49,515 nt of DNA from an uncultured Lachnospiraceae bacterium. GTDB lineage: Bacteria; Bacillota; Clostridia; Lachnospirales; Lachnospiraceae. The stretch is taken from positions 1 to 49,515 of the forward strand of contig CANQAR010000012.1 in the NCBI GenBank assembly GCA_947588845.1, in the 5' to 3' direction. Positions 34,551 to 44,208 of this stretch are shown here, in pieces. The first letter of the stretch is position 1. Every line of letters starts with the position of its first letter. The translations under genes and the position numbers were made by a program. The notes under the pieces are model-generated. The model searched no databases, was not told the origin of the DNA, and saw only the letters and a program-made list of their open reading frames with translations.

Positions 34551-34700
34551 AATCTGTTCATTCCTCCTTGTGTTTTTTCTTATTCCTGATCAGAGGAAAA
34601 TTCTCCGTACTGCCCGCTTCTTTGCAGCCTGCCGCCTTTCATTTCCCTGCATTTTATGAACGCGGCACGCTTTCCAGCGCACAGTCCCGTTTCCCCACTA

Positions 34701-35927
34701 TCAGCTTTCTGACAGGCGGCCCGCTTCTTCCTGCAGCCGGCCGGAAAGTTCCGCCATCGAAGATACGTAAATAATATCCGCGCCCCGGCCACAGATCTCG
34801 GCGCTCTCCCCTGGATCCCGAAGGCTGAATATCGTTTTCCCGCAGCCGGCCGCATGCCCAAGCAGCTTCGCGTTTTCTTTGTTCTCCTGCCCGACCGGAA
34901 ATCCGGTATCGATCACAAACCGGCAGCTTTCCATATACCGCCATGCCTGCCGGATCTGTTCCTCCCCGATCGGCTGAAAGCTCCGGGCCGAGACGGCAGT
35001 CAGCTTCATCGCCGAAGCCACCGCATAATCGATATCGTTCTGCGCGAGGATCCCGGTCGCGATCCCGAATCCCAGACGGGAAACCAGACGGTAGACCGGT
35101 ATCCCGCATCCGGCTCCTGCCGTCACAAAAATCTCCGGGCGCGCCTCATTGCAGATCTCCACGCTGCCGAGAATCGAGTCGTAAAACGCGCCTTCCTCGA
35201 TCCCGTAGAGCCGGTCCACCGTATCGCGCCTGACGATATCCTCCGGCCGCCCCTGCGCGACGATTTTTCCGTCCTTTACCATCAGCACGATCTGGCAGAA
35301 TTTCACCGCGATGTCGATGTCATGCAGCGCCAGGATCACGGTCAGCCCCGTCTCGAGCGCCAGCCGGTTCAGGATTCTGACCACCTCGATCTTATGCTTG
35401 ATATCGAGATGGCTCGTCGGCTCATCCAGCACGATCAGCTCCGGACGCTGGGCGAGCGCCCGCGCGATCATCACCTTCTGTTTTTCCCCGTCGCTGAGAC
35501 TTTTGTAGTCCCGGTTCCGCAGCTCCCAGGCGCCGACCGTTCTCAAACATTCCTCAATAATCTTTTTGTCCTCATCCGAAAGCCTGCCGAAAAATCCGGT
35601 ATACGGGATCCTTCCCATCGCCGTCACCTCATACGCGCTCGTCATATTCAGATTCAGCTTCTCCGTCAGAACAACCGCGAGCTTTTTCGCCCTGTCCGCT
35701 GATTTCATCCTGCAGACATCGTTTTTCCCTATATAGACACAGCCGTTTACCGGCGAGAGCATGCCGGTCAGCGTCCGCAGGATCGTCGATTTCCCCGCCC
35801 CGTTCGGTCCGATCAGGCAGATCGTCTGTCCTTTCAGCGCCTGGATATCAACGCCCTCGATCACTGTCCTGCTCTCATATCCCACATCCAGATGATCCGT
35901 GCTCAGGATGTATCCTTCGTTATTCAT
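34701..35927 (-). CDS. BtuD/FecE-family ABC ATPase with C-terminal extension
   Basis: 408 residues. The ATPase part (1-250) has Walker A GPNGAGKST (40-48), signature LSDGEKQKVMIARAL, Walker B LIVLDEPTSHLD and switch LALHDID. Residues ~251-408 form an extra domain beginning EARPEIFVTAGAGCGIPVYR, with an alpha/beta look, AQNDIDYAVASA and a glycine-rich ATGILA stretch; it has no catalytic motif that I can name. Such extensions are seen on some cobalamin-type ATPases and may bind a nucleotide or corrinoid (inference). Only one ATPase gene serves two permeases in this locus. The ATG at 35927 follows AGGAGG; the longer frame upstream lacks a site. Confidence 0.88.
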   Translation of the reverse strand: MNNEGYILSTDHLDVGYESRTVIEGVDIQALKGQTICLIGPNGAGKSTILRTLTGMLSPVNGCVYIGKNDVCRMKSADRAKKLAVVLTEKLNLNMTSAYEVTAMGRIPYTGFFGRLSDEDKKIIEECLRTVGAWELRNRDYKSLSDGEKQKVMIARALAQRPELIVLDEPTSHLDIKHKIEVVRILNRLALETGLTVILALHDIDIAVKFCQIVLMVKDGKIVAQGRPEDIVRRDTVDRLYGIEEGAFYDSILGSVEICNEARPEIFVTAGAGCGIPVYRLVSRLGFGIATGILAQNDIDYAVASAMKLTAVSARSFQPIGEEQIRQAWRYMESCRFVIDTGFPVGQENKENAKLLGHAAGCGKTIFSLRDPGESAEICGRGADIIYVSSMAELSGRLQEEAGRLSES

Positions 35928-35978
35928 CTTCCGCAAACCTCCTGTTCCCGTATCCCAGATTTTCCTGTGCCGGGACAT

Positions 35979-37010
35979 TTACAAATCCCCCCGCTTTACC
36001 AGCAGATAGACGACGAGCGGCGCCCCGATGACGGCCGTGATCGCCCCCAGAGGAAGCTCTACCGGGGAGAGGATATTCCGCGCCGTGAAATCGCAGAATC
36101 CCGCCATCAGCCCTCCTCCGACCGCGGCGGCCGGGATCAGGATGCGGCTGTCCGACGTATTGAACAGGATTCTGCAGATGTGCGGCACCGCAAGTCCGAT
36201 GAAAGAGACCGGACCCGCAAACGCCGTGACCACCGCCGTCAGCACGCTTGAGATCAGGATCAGCGCATACCGCGCCAGCCGGACGTTGATCCCCATGCTC
36301 TCCGCGTACCGATCCCCTAAATTGAGCGCGTTCAGCGGCTTCGCAAGCAGAAAGGAAAGCAGGATCATCGGCAGGACGATCGCGTAAAGCAGGCCGACCT
36401 GGTTCCAGGTAAAGCCCGCGAAGCTTCCCAGCGACCACATTGTAAACATCTGCAGGCTCTCCCGCTCGGCAAACGCAGTCATGATACTGGTCGCCGCGCT
36501 GCAGACATAACCCGCCATCATGCCTATGATCAGAAGCGTAACGATGCTCTTCACCTTCCGCGCGGCGATAATTACAATGATCATGACCAGCATGGCCCCG
36601 AAGAACGCCCCCGCGAACAGAAACATCGGCGAGACGGAACGCGCGCCGAACGTGATCCCGCCAAGAAGAACCAGTCCGACAAACAGGGACGACCCTGAGG
36701 AGATCCCAAGCACATAAGGCTCCACGATCGGATTGGCAAAAAATGTCTGAAGCAGAAAGCCCGCAACCGCAAGCGCCGCTCCTCCAGCGGCACTCGCCAG
36801 CGCGCGCGGAATCCGTATCCGGTAGATGATCAGATACCGGCTGTCCGTGACGTCAACCTTTCCGGCCAGAATCTGAAAGATCTCCCCGACGGAAATATTC
36901 GCCGAGCCCACTCCTACATTCAGGAGAAAAATCAGAAAAAGGCCGCCCAAAAGAATACAGAAAAGCAGCATACGGCCGGCGGCCGTCCGCGTTTTCGTCA
37001 TGTTTTTCAT
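35979..37010 (-). CDS. BtuC/FecCD-family permease, second copy
   Basis: 343 residues, about nine to ten membrane helices. FecCD signatures are clear: [47 protein letters not shown] and the C-terminal [20 protein letters not shown]. It is highly similar to 46528-47556, including the unusual N-terminal [13 protein letters not shown] stretch. A strong sigma-A promoter lies just upstream (37089-37061), so it begins a transcription unit that can run independently of the riboswitch. The binding protein at 33285-34550 and the ATPase at 34701-35927 complete the importer. Confidence 0.92.
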   Translation of the reverse strand: MKNMTKTRTAAGRMLLFCILLGGLFLIFLLNVGVGSANISVGEIFQILAGKVDVTDSRYLIIYRIRIPRALASAAGGAALAVAGFLLQTFFANPIVEPYVLGISSGSSLFVGLVLLGGITFGARSVSPMFLFAGAFFGAMLVMIIVIIAARKVKSIVTLLIIGMMAGYVCSAATSIMTAFAERESLQMFTMWSLGSFAGFTWNQVGLLYAIVLPMILLSFLLAKPLNALNLGDRYAESMGINVRLARYALILISSVLTAVVTAFAGPVSFIGLAVPHICRILFNTSDSRILIPAAAVGGGLMAGFCDFTARNILSPVELPLGAITAVIGAPLVVYLLVKRGDL

Positions 37011-37060
37011 ATGAAGCCCCCTCGATAAATTTCCGGAAACCGGAAAACAGCATAATCTTC

Positions 37061-37089
37061 ACTATACTTTATGCCCGTTTCCGTGTCAA
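37061..37089 (-). promoter_or_regulatory. Internal promoter before the second permease gene
   Basis: Minus-strand TTGACA (37089-37084), exactly 17 bases, TATAGT (37066-37061), in the 178-base gap between cobN and the second permease. The leader of about 45 bases is too short for a riboswitch. Confidence 0.7.
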
Positions 37090-37188
37090 CATTTTTCGCA
37101 GGGTTCCGCAAAAGTCCCGGGGCCTTATTACTGTCCGCCCCCTGCGTTTCGCGGGAGAATGGCGTGTGAACTGCGGCGACTTCTTCCC

Positions 37189-40100
37189 TCAGATTCCTTC
37201 CATGTCCCCGTCGACTTCCAGATAGATCTCTTCCAGCGCCTCAAGCGTCTCCTCCGGCGCGTCCCACATTCCCCGCCTCGACGCTTCAAGCAGCCGTTCA
37301 CTGATCGCATGCACCGCGAACGGGTTCACCTCGTTCATCCAGTTTTTTACTTTCTCGTCAAACAGATAGTCCCTGGCGATCGCCTCGTACATCCAGTCTT
37401 TGGCGACGCCGCCGGCCGCATCCCAGCCGAACAGGATATCCACCATGGATGAGAACTCCTGCGCTCCCTTGTATCCATGCTTCATCAGCCCTTCCCGCCA
37501 TTTCGGATTGCAGATCCTGGCGCGCATGATTCTCGCCGTTTCCTCCTCCACGCTCCTCGTCCTGGTATGCAGCGGATCCGCCGCGTTTGTGGAGTAAGAC
37601 ACCGGTTTCTTTCCCGAGACCGCGCGAACCGCGCTGATCAGTCCTCCATGGTAATTGTAAAAATCGTCGCTGTCCAGCATATCCGATTCAAACGAGGAAA
37701 TATTTTTTACCGTCGCCTCGCACGTCCTGAGCCTGCGGGAAAACAGCTCCTGCACCTTTTCCCCGTGCAGCTTTCTGCTGTAGCCGTGGCTGCTCCAGTT
37801 CAGATACGCTTCCCCCAGATCTTCCGCGGTGCTCCATTTTTTGCTGTTGATCAGGATATCCACGCCCGCTCCGTACGTCCCCGGCGGACAGCCGAACACT
37901 CTCAGACTCGCACGCTCGAATGCCTGCTCCCGGTTCAGTCCGCTGCGCAGAAATTCGTCCAGCTCCTCCTCGATATGCTTTTTTATATAGTTTTCTTCGC
38001 CTGCCTCCGGCAGCGAAGCCGCCAGATTCACGGCATCCTCAATCCGCTCAATCAGATTCGGAAATGTATCACGGAACAGACCGGATATCCGCAGCGTCAC
38101 ATCGATCCGCGGACGCCCCAGTTCCTCCTTCGGGATTATTTCAAGTCCGATAACCCGGTCCGTATGTTCCAGCCAGACCGGGCGCACTCCGTACAGATAC
38201 AGGATTTCGGCTATGTCGTCGCCGCGCGTTTTCATCGTCTCGCCGGAATAGACAACAACCGCCACGCTCTCCGGATATCTGCCTTCCCGTTCAAGGAAGT
38301 CCGTCAGCAGCTGATCCCCCAGCATTTTCCCGGTCGTCCACGCGCTGCGGGAAGGCACCGCCGTCGGATCGATCGTATAGAAATTCCGGCCGGTCGGCAA
38401 AAGTTTTGCGTTTCCTCTGGTCGGCGCGCCGGAAGGCCCCGGCGGGACAAATCTCCCGTCCACCGATCGTTCAAAATAATCCAGCTCCTCTGTGACCCTG
38501 GACAATCTGGGGGCCGCTTCCGTCAGCACAAAGCGGAAACACTCTCCCAGCTTTCCGTCAAGAGCGCCGTATATTTTCAGCGCTTCCCCGCTTCCCTGTG
38601 TTTCAACGCACTGCGCCAGCCGTTCAAAATACTTTCTACCCTCCTCGTCCAGCTCCTCAAGCCGCATCGCGTTCGTCTTTCCGTCCGGCCTTACCCTCCG
38701 CGGATTTGTCAGCAGTTCCTCCAGGTTCTCTCCCTCCGCCTGCGCGATCCCCTCACGAAGGGATGGAACCGTCCCGTTCGGCACGCTCACCAGCATCCGC
38801 ACAAGATTCCAGAACCGCCCGCTCTCCGGCGCTTTCCCGAAGATATGCAGACCATCCTTGATCTTCGCGCTTTTGATATCGCTCAGCCAGAGATGGAGCT
38901 TTTCGATGACAGCCGCCGGTCCGGCCGCAAAAGCGTTCTCATCCGTCTCAAGATCCTGGTACAGTCCGCTTTTTTCCAGCTGTTTCCATATCGTTTCCTC
39001 CAGCTGCGGCACTTTCCCCGGATCAGCCGTTTTCGCGTGGTAATAACTGTCGATCATTCCCTCGAGTTCTTCCATCTCCCCGTAGGTCCCGCTGTCCGTC
39101 ATGGACGGAATACAATAGTCGAGAAGCACCGCCGCCGTTCTCCGCTTTGCCTGCACCCCTTCTCCGGGGACGTCAATGATATACGGATAAATATGCGGCA
39201 CGTCCCCGATCGCGAGATCCGGGTAACACGCTTCGGAAAGTCCGATCTCTTTTCCCGGGAGCCACTCGATCGTCCCGTGCGTGCCTACGTGTACCACCAG
39301 ATTCGCCCCGAAGCCATCCCGCAGCCAGCGGTAAAACGCCAGATACTGATGTGGGCACACGATGTCCGTGGAGTGATACGTCTCTTCCGCCTTCTCCTCA
39401 AACGCCCTCGGAGGCTGCAGTCCGATGAACAGATTTCCGTTCCGGATTCCGGGGATCAGAATATTTCCCTCCACCGCCATAAAGGTTCCCGGCGCGGCGC
39501 CCCAGTCCCGCGTCAGCTCTCTCTGATTCTTTTCCGGCATCTCCCGGAACCAGCCGAGATACTGCTCTTTCTCCACGACCGCCTCGCAGCGCGCGAGCAT
39601 CTCCTCCTCCGAAAGAAAACGCCCGTCGTTTGTCGTCCCCTCGGTGATCCGGCGGATAATCTCCTGGCCGCTCTCAAACTCAAAGTCAAGCGAGATCCCC
39701 TTTTTCTTCAGTACCTGATACATCCGGTACACAGACTCCGGAGTGTCCAGACCGTAGGCGCAGCCGATCATATCCGCGCGGGGCGGCATATTATGGAGGA
39801 TTACGGCAATCTTTTTTTCGCTCTGCGGCAGCCTGCGCAGCTTTCCCCAGTTGAGGGCGAGACGCACGGTCTTTTCCACGCGCTCTTCAAGCGGCACCAT
39901 CCGGTTCTTCACGCCGTATTCTGTCATCACCTGCTCGGAGCACGCGGTGATCACCGTGATCGCCTGCCCGTCAAATTCCGGCTGGTACACATTGGAGCAC
40001 AGAAGCATCGGATCCATCCCCGCCAGGGATTCCCGCCACTGTCCGGGTGTATAAAAGGTCGTCATCGCCTGCAGCACAGGTACGTCCAGCCCTTCAAACA

Positions 40101-40917
40101 CGCTCTCCATACTGTATTCCTTCCCGCCGCCAGGCGACGCCAGCGCGGTCAGCGAATGTCCCGTCGTGACAATCAGTACGTCGATGAAGGCCTTCCCATC
40201 CTTCATGAAATAGCTGCGGATGGCTCCTTTCAGCCCCTCATATCCGTCGTCCGCAGGCATCATGTTGGTATAGACCGCAAGCGGGAACGCCCCATATTTC
40301 CTGACCGCCCCGATCAGCGCGTCGATATGCTCCGTGTCTTTTTGTTCTATGTAATGGTAATGGATCAGAATGCCTGCCACAATCCTGTCCCCGGCCGTCT
40401 GCGCCTGTTCCAGATATCTCTGCTCGTCCGTTCCCGCGGGCAGCCCGTAAATCCCGTCGCGGCGCGGCGTCAGAACCGGCGGCACGGAAATTTCCGGATG
40501 GCCGCCGAATTCCCGCAGAAGCAGAAGAAGCATGCGCTTTGCATTCTCCGCCCCGCCCGCCTCAATATAGTTCATGATCTCATCGTACAGCATCGGCGGC
40601 ACTTTGCCGTCCCTGCGCATTGCGGCGCACTCGTCCTCGATGTCACTCCGCACAAACGCAGGCGTTTTCTCCCGGACCTCTCTCCAGAAAGGTTCAAAGC
40701 TCTTAAAGTAAGGAAGACCGCCGTGAATATCCAGATAGAAAAAATCCGGACAGCCGAAATACGTCAGAAAGCTCTCCGGCCGCTTTTCCTGGTCCAGCTC
40801 ATTCGTATCAACGACCACGGGATCCAGCATCCTCCGGTATTCTTCCGACAGAGCCGCGCAGGCCTGCCGGATCAGGCGGGCGGGCGCGTCGCTTTGAATC
40901 AGAAACACAATCCGCAT
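37189..40917 (-). CDS. cobN: CobN/BchH-type metal chelatase large subunit
   Basis: 1242 residues, the length of CobN and BchH subunits. The large subunit binds the tetrapyrrole and carries out metal insertion (Co into hydrogenobyrinate a,c-diamide for CobN, Mg into protoporphyrin for BchH), driven by two AAA+ partner subunits. The family hallmark HVGTHGTIEWLPGKEIG lies at about 543-558, with further conserved stretches PSRSAWTTGKMLGDQLL, VVVYSGETMKTRGDDIAE and FGCPPGTYGAGV. The clustering with CbiZ, BtuFCD-like genes and a B12 riboswitch favours a corrinoid over a porphyrin substrate. Both small subunits are in the same operon. An ATG with GGAAGGAG is used; CbiZ ends 22 bases upstream. How a CobN-type enzyme works in an anaerobe, where cobalt is normally inserted early by CbiK/CbiX, is open. 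Confidence 0.9.
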   Translation of the reverse strand: MRIVFLIQSDAPARLIRQACAALSEEYRRMLDPVVVDTNELDQEKRPESFLTYFGCPDFFYLDIHGGLPYFKSFEPFWREVREKTPAFVRSDIEDECAAMRRDGKVPPMLYDEIMNYIEAGGAENAKRMLLLLLREFGGHPEISVPPVLTPRRDGIYGLPAGTDEQRYLEQAQTAGDRIVAGILIHYHYIEQKDTEHIDALIGAVRKYGAFPLAVYTNMMPADDGYEGLKGAIRSYFMKDGKAFIDVLIVTTGHSLTALASPGGGKEYSMESVFEGLDVPVLQAMTTFYTPGQWRESLAGMDPMLLCSNVYQPEFDGQAITVITACSEQVMTEYGVKNRMVPLEERVEKTVRLALNWGKLRRLPQSEKKIAVILHNMPPRADMIGCAYGLDTPESVYRMYQVLKKKGISLDFEFESGQEIIRRITEGTTNDGRFLSEEEMLARCEAVVEKEQYLGWFREMPEKNQRELTRDWGAAPGTFMAVEGNILIPGIRNGNLFIGLQPPRAFEEKAEETYHSTDIVCPHQYLAFYRWLRDGFGANLVVHVGTHGTIEWLPGKEIGLSEACYPDLAIGDVPHIYPYIIDVPGEGVQAKRRTAAVLLDYCIPSMTDSGTYGEMEELEGMIDSYYHAKTADPGKVPQLEETIWKQLEKSGLYQDLETDENAFAAGPAAVIEKLHLWLSDIKSAKIKDGLHIFGKAPESGRFWNLVRMLVSVPNGTVPSLREGIAQAEGENLEELLTNPRRVRPDGKTNAMRLEELDEEGRKYFERLAQCVETQGSGEALKIYGALDGKLGECFRFVLTEAAPRLSRVTEELDYFERSVDGRFVPPGPSGAPTRGNAKLLPTGRNFYTIDPTAVPSRSAWTTGKMLGDQLLTDFLEREGRYPESVAVVVYSGETMKTRGDDIAEILYLYGVRPVWLEHTDRVIGLEIIPKEELGRPRIDVTLRISGLFRDTFPNLIERIEDAVNLAASLPEAGEENYIKKHIEEELDEFLRSGLNREQAFERASLRVFGCPPGTYGAGVDILINSKKWSTAEDLGEAYLNWSSHGYSRKLHGEKVQELFSRRLRTCEATVKNISSFESDMLDSDDFYNYHGGLISAVRAVSGKKPVSYSTNAADPLHTRTRSVEEETARIMRARICNPKWREGLMKHGYKGAQEFSSMVDILFGWDAAGGVAKDWMYEAIARDYLFDEKVKNWMNEVNPFAVHAISERLLEASRRGMWDAPEETLEALEEIYLEVDGDMEGI

Positions 40918-40939
40918 AAAGTCTCCTTCCGTTCTTCAT

Positions 40940-42118
40940 TCACTCATGATCCGCCTTTTCGTCCGCGGTTTCCCCGCGCGGGGCAGAAGCGTTTTCCGGC
41001 CGTTCCTCGTCCAGGATCAGCTTCATCAGCCCCACGCCATATGAAAGGATCAGCGGCAGAATCTCCTCTGTTTTCACAGCACCCGCAGCCGGAAGCGGAG
41101 GAACCTCTTCCAGACAAAAGGACGGCTGCTCCCCATCCGCGGAGTCCATTTTCATCAGCGTGCGCAGAGCCGCAGCGCCTTCCCTGACCTCTTCCATGGA
41201 AAGCATTCCCCAGACCGCCTGATCGAGCAGATGGGCGTAGAGCGAGGTATAGGCGACGAGCATGCCGCGGCCAAGCAGTTCCTCGAGGCACTCTTCAAAC
41301 TCAGCCCGCGGCCTGCGGCCGGAATAGTTCTGCCAGAGCGCGTCATTTGTGATGCCAAAGCGGTCCATCCTCCTGATGACCTGGTGCTGACGCGCCGGAC
41401 ACAGTCCGCTCTGCCGCTTCAGCGCCTCCTTAACCGCCGCCTTGACCGCCTTTCCGATCAGCTCCCCGAGCTTGCTGTGTTTCCCTGCGTTGGTCAGCCG
41501 GACCGAGCTGTCCATATTCGCGGCGAGGATCGTCCCGTCCGTGCCGGACCCTGTGGCCAGTCCCATTGAATACCGGCTCGGCGCAAGCAGTTCCTGGATC
41601 GCCGCCGTTTTCGCTTCCGTACAGGTGACAAGCGCTCGTACCAAAGCTTCCTCTGTCAGATCGACATTAAAGAAGACCATGATATTGATGGTTCCCGGCT
41701 TTGCCTCCGTCATCTCTCCTGCTTCCTCATGCCAGGAAGCGGTATCCCCGACTCTCCCGCCGTTTACTTCGATTCCTCCTGTCACGACGGCCGTGACCGC
41801 CGTTTCCTTCCATCGCTCCGTTTTGACCGACACGTTCTCCATCTGCGCCGCCGTGGATATCCCGGCCGCCGTATCCGCGTCCAGCCCCAGTTCCCTGGCA
41901 ATCAGCGCCATATGCTCCGCGTAGGTCGGAGCCCGCAGCGTGCAGGCCATTCCGGCTCCGACTGTCCCGTCCTGATTAAATACCGCGGTCAGATCCTCCC
42001 GGTACCCTCCGTTGTGCGGCGCTGTGCTCAGCACGCGTCTTTTCCCGGCAAAAGATACCACGATCGCTTTTTTGTACCTGTGAACCGCTTCCCCTGTCTC
42101 CAGAACCGCTATTCTCAT
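40940..42118 (-). CDS. cbiZ: Adenosylcobinamide amidohydrolase, CbiZ family
   Basis: 392 residues. CbiZ hydrolyses the amide that links the aminopropanol arm of corrinoids, giving cobyric acid, so that cobinamide or foreign cobamides can be remodelled. Signatures seen: RRVLSTAPHNGGYRED, ISTAAQMENVSVK, CTEAKTAAIQELL, and the LATGSGTDGTILAANMD stretch followed by GKHSKLGELIGKAV. The last ~140 residues form an extension beyond the basic CbiZ domain (helical, with GVGLMKLILDEERPEN near the end). The start at 42118 follows GGAGAGGTG. It lies between chlD-like and cobN, which ties the chelatase to corrinoid salvage. Confidence 0.85.
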   Translation of the reverse strand: MRIAVLETGEAVHRYKKAIVVSFAGKRRVLSTAPHNGGYREDLTAVFNQDGTVGAGMACTLRAPTYAEHMALIARELGLDADTAAGISTAAQMENVSVKTERWKETAVTAVVTGGIEVNGGRVGDTASWHEEAGEMTEAKPGTINIMVFFNVDLTEEALVRALVTCTEAKTAAIQELLAPSRYSMGLATGSGTDGTILAANMDSSVRLTNAGKHSKLGELIGKAVKAAVKEALKRQSGLCPARQHQVIRRMDRFGITNDALWQNYSGRRPRAEFEECLEELLGRGMLVAYTSLYAHLLDQAVWGMLSMEEVREGAAALRTLMKMDSADGEQPSFCLEEVPPLPAAGAVKTEEILPLILSYGVGLMKLILDEERPENASAPRGETADEKADHE

Positions 42119-42163
42119 GTTCTCACCTCTCCAGAATGTCTGATTCAAAAGACCCGGACAGCT

Positions 42164-44176
42164 TCAGCCGGATCCCCGAACCGCCTCCACAATTCCTTCC
42201 GCCCGCAGTTCCTCCATCGTCACCACTGTCCCGCGCATCTTTTCATTTAGTCTATCACACAGATGAAATTTAATAAACCCGCTTTCCGTATCCAGTATGA
42301 CCGCGCGGATCTTCCGGTTTCCGATCCGTTCGGCCACACGCAGCGCCTCCGCAAACGGACTGCTGTTTTTCTCCTTTTTCCCGCTTGCCCTTCCGTCCGA
42401 GACCAGCACGATAACAGGATCCGCTTCCGGTTCCCGCGTCTTCAGCCCCATGACCACCTCAAACGCCAGGTTAAGTCCCGCGGCAAGCGGCGTCTTTCCT
42501 CCGGTCGGCAGATTTTCCAGCTTTTTCTGCGCCAGTTCCACACTTCGCGTAATACCGAGCAGCAGTTCCGCACGGTCCTTCCGGAAAGCGATCATTCCTA
42601 CTCTGTCGCGCTTCTGATACGAAAAATTCAGCAGGGAAAGCACGGCGGCCTTTACCTCGCGCATTCTCCGGTTCGCCCCCATCGAGGCGCTTGCGTCAAC
42701 CACAAAGAGAATACATCCGCCGGTTCTCTTTTCCCGGATCTTAATCCGCATGTCGCCGCGGCGGATTGCGACCGCGCAGTCTCTCTTGTCCCGCACATTC
42801 TGAAACGGGGCCGCCGCGCGCAAAGTCGCATCGAATGCCAGATCCGAGATCTTTTCTTCACCGGCCGGACGGTATCTGACGTACCTGCCCTGCCGGTCCT
42901 TTGAACGAATCAGATTTCTCCGTCCCGATCCCTGGCAGATCTTCCGCACCGCCGCAGCCTCCTGCCAGCGCGGAATCAGAAACGTCTCGCCGCCCTCCTG
43001 CAGATCGCCGTCGTCATCCATCGCCTCGCCTGCCCTGTCTGCGGAATCATTCCAACCGGAAGCTTTCCCGGACCCGTTCCTTTGCGCTTTTGATTCTTCT
43101 TCCTGCCCCGGACCGTTTCTTCCGTCCTCCGGGTTTTTACCTGTTTCCGAAGCGGCCGGATTCTGCGTGTCCGCACCGTTTTCCCCCTGTCCGCTCTCTG
43201 AAGACAATTCCTGATCCTGTTCTTTCGCGCCGTCTTCCGGAGAACGGCTTTTTCCGGCGTTCTCCTCCTGCTCCCCGTCCTTTTCGCTGTCGTCATTTCC
43301 CGGCGAAACCGGAGAAACAACAGACGGACAGCCTCCGGCCCGGTGCGCGAGCGCGTATTTTGCGGCTTCTCTGATGTCTTCTGTGTTCGGCAGTTTTCTC
43401 CCTCCGAGCGCGGCGGCGGCCCGCGCGGCCTCGACAACGGCAATCTCTCCTCTGTGTCCGCAGCAGCCGGCGTCCGCGGCGAGGGAAGCCGCCAGATTTC
43501 TCACGTTTTCCGTGACGGAAACTTCCGGCAGCAGTTCTCTGGCCTTTAACACCTTCTTTTTCAGCCGCAGTGTTTCCCCCTCCCAGCGCCTGAGAAATCC
43601 CTGCGGATCCTGCTCAAACTGCAGCCGGCGTCTCATGATCTCCACCCGCATGGAGACATCCTTCTCGCCTTCCACCTCCACATAAAGGCCAAACCGGTCG
43701 AGAAGCTGCGGCCGCAATTTTCCCTCTTCCGGATTCATGCTGCCGATCAGAACAAAACGGCTGTCGTGCGCGCAGGAAATCCCTTCCCGCTCGACCACGT
43801 TTCTGCCGCTCGCGGCCGCTTCCAGCAGCGCGTTCACGGCAAAATCGCTCAGCAGATTCACTTCGTCCGCATAGAGAATGTTTCCGTCCGCCTCCATCAG
43901 AATCCCCGGTTCAAGGACGCTCTGCCCGTCAAGCAGCGCTCTCGAAAAATCAACCGCGCCTACCAGACGGTCCTCCGTCACATTTAAAGGCAGCTCTACC
44001 ACCTTCTGACCGTCCGTGATCACGGCGAGTCCCCGCGCCAGCGTTGATTTCGCCGTGCCTTTTTCCCCCGAGAGCAGGACGCCTCCCACCTTCGGATTTA
44101 CAAGATTCCACAAAAGTGCGTTCTTCGCCTTTTCCTGTCCCGGGACGGCGGCAAACGGGAATACCACTCGTTTCAT
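42164..44176 (-). CDS. ChlD/BchD-like AAA+ and vWA chelatase subunit
   Basis: About 670 residues. The AAA+ domain (1-285) keeps Walker [10 protein letters not shown] (37-45), Walker B ILYADEVNLL, GSMNPEEGKLRPQLLDRFG and the arginine finger region, which in classical BchD subunits are degenerate; so it looks active, a hybrid of BchI and BchD. Residues ~290-395 are a highly acidic Glu/Gln/Ser/Gly linker. The C-terminal von Willebrand A domain carries the MIDAS motif DASAS (494-498), with SDGRASG later. Such subunits link the motor to CobN/BchH. The start at 44176 (MKRVVFPF) has GGAGG upstream; an ATG at 44194 is possible. Confidence 0.88.
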   Translation of the reverse strand: MKRVVFPFAAVPGQEKAKNALLWNLVNPKVGGVLLSGEKGTAKSTLARGLAVITDGQKVVELPLNVTEDRLVGAVDFSRALLDGQSVLEPGILMEADGNILYADEVNLLSDFAVNALLEAAASGRNVVEREGISCAHDSRFVLIGSMNPEEGKLRPQLLDRFGLYVEVEGEKDVSMRVEIMRRRLQFEQDPQGFLRRWEGETLRLKKKVLKARELLPEVSVTENVRNLAASLAADAGCCGHRGEIAVVEAARAAAALGGRKLPNTEDIREAAKYALAHRAGGCPSVVSPVSPGNDDSEKDGEQEENAGKSRSPEDGAKEQDQELSSESGQGENGADTQNPAASETGKNPEDGRNGPGQEEESKAQRNGSGKASGWNDSADRAGEAMDDDGDLQEGGETFLIPRWQEAAAVRKICQGSGRRNLIRSKDRQGRYVRYRPAGEEKISDLAFDATLRAAAPFQNVRDKRDCAVAIRRGDMRIKIREKRTGGCILFVVDASASMGANRRMREVKAAVLSLLNFSYQKRDRVGMIAFRKDRAELLLGITRSVELAQKKLENLPTGGKTPLAAGLNLAFEVVMGLKTREPEADPVIVLVSDGRASGKKEKNSSPFAEALRVAERIGNRKIRAVILDTESGFIKFHLCDRLNEKMRGTVVTMEELRAEGIVEAVRGSG

Positions 44177-44208
44177 GATTGTAAACGCCTCCATCCGCGC
44201 CAGCCGCT

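Noticed and set aside
33255-34589. Long plus-strand ORF opposite the second binding-protein gene
   Set aside because: Shadow of the real minus-strand gene, which has a signal peptide and a family fold.
37477-41187. 1236-codon plus-strand ORF opposite cobN
   Set aside because: It is the antisense of a GC-rich conserved gene; codon choice and composition (Arg/His/Pro-rich) show a shadow frame, and no homology or ribosome-binding site is seen.
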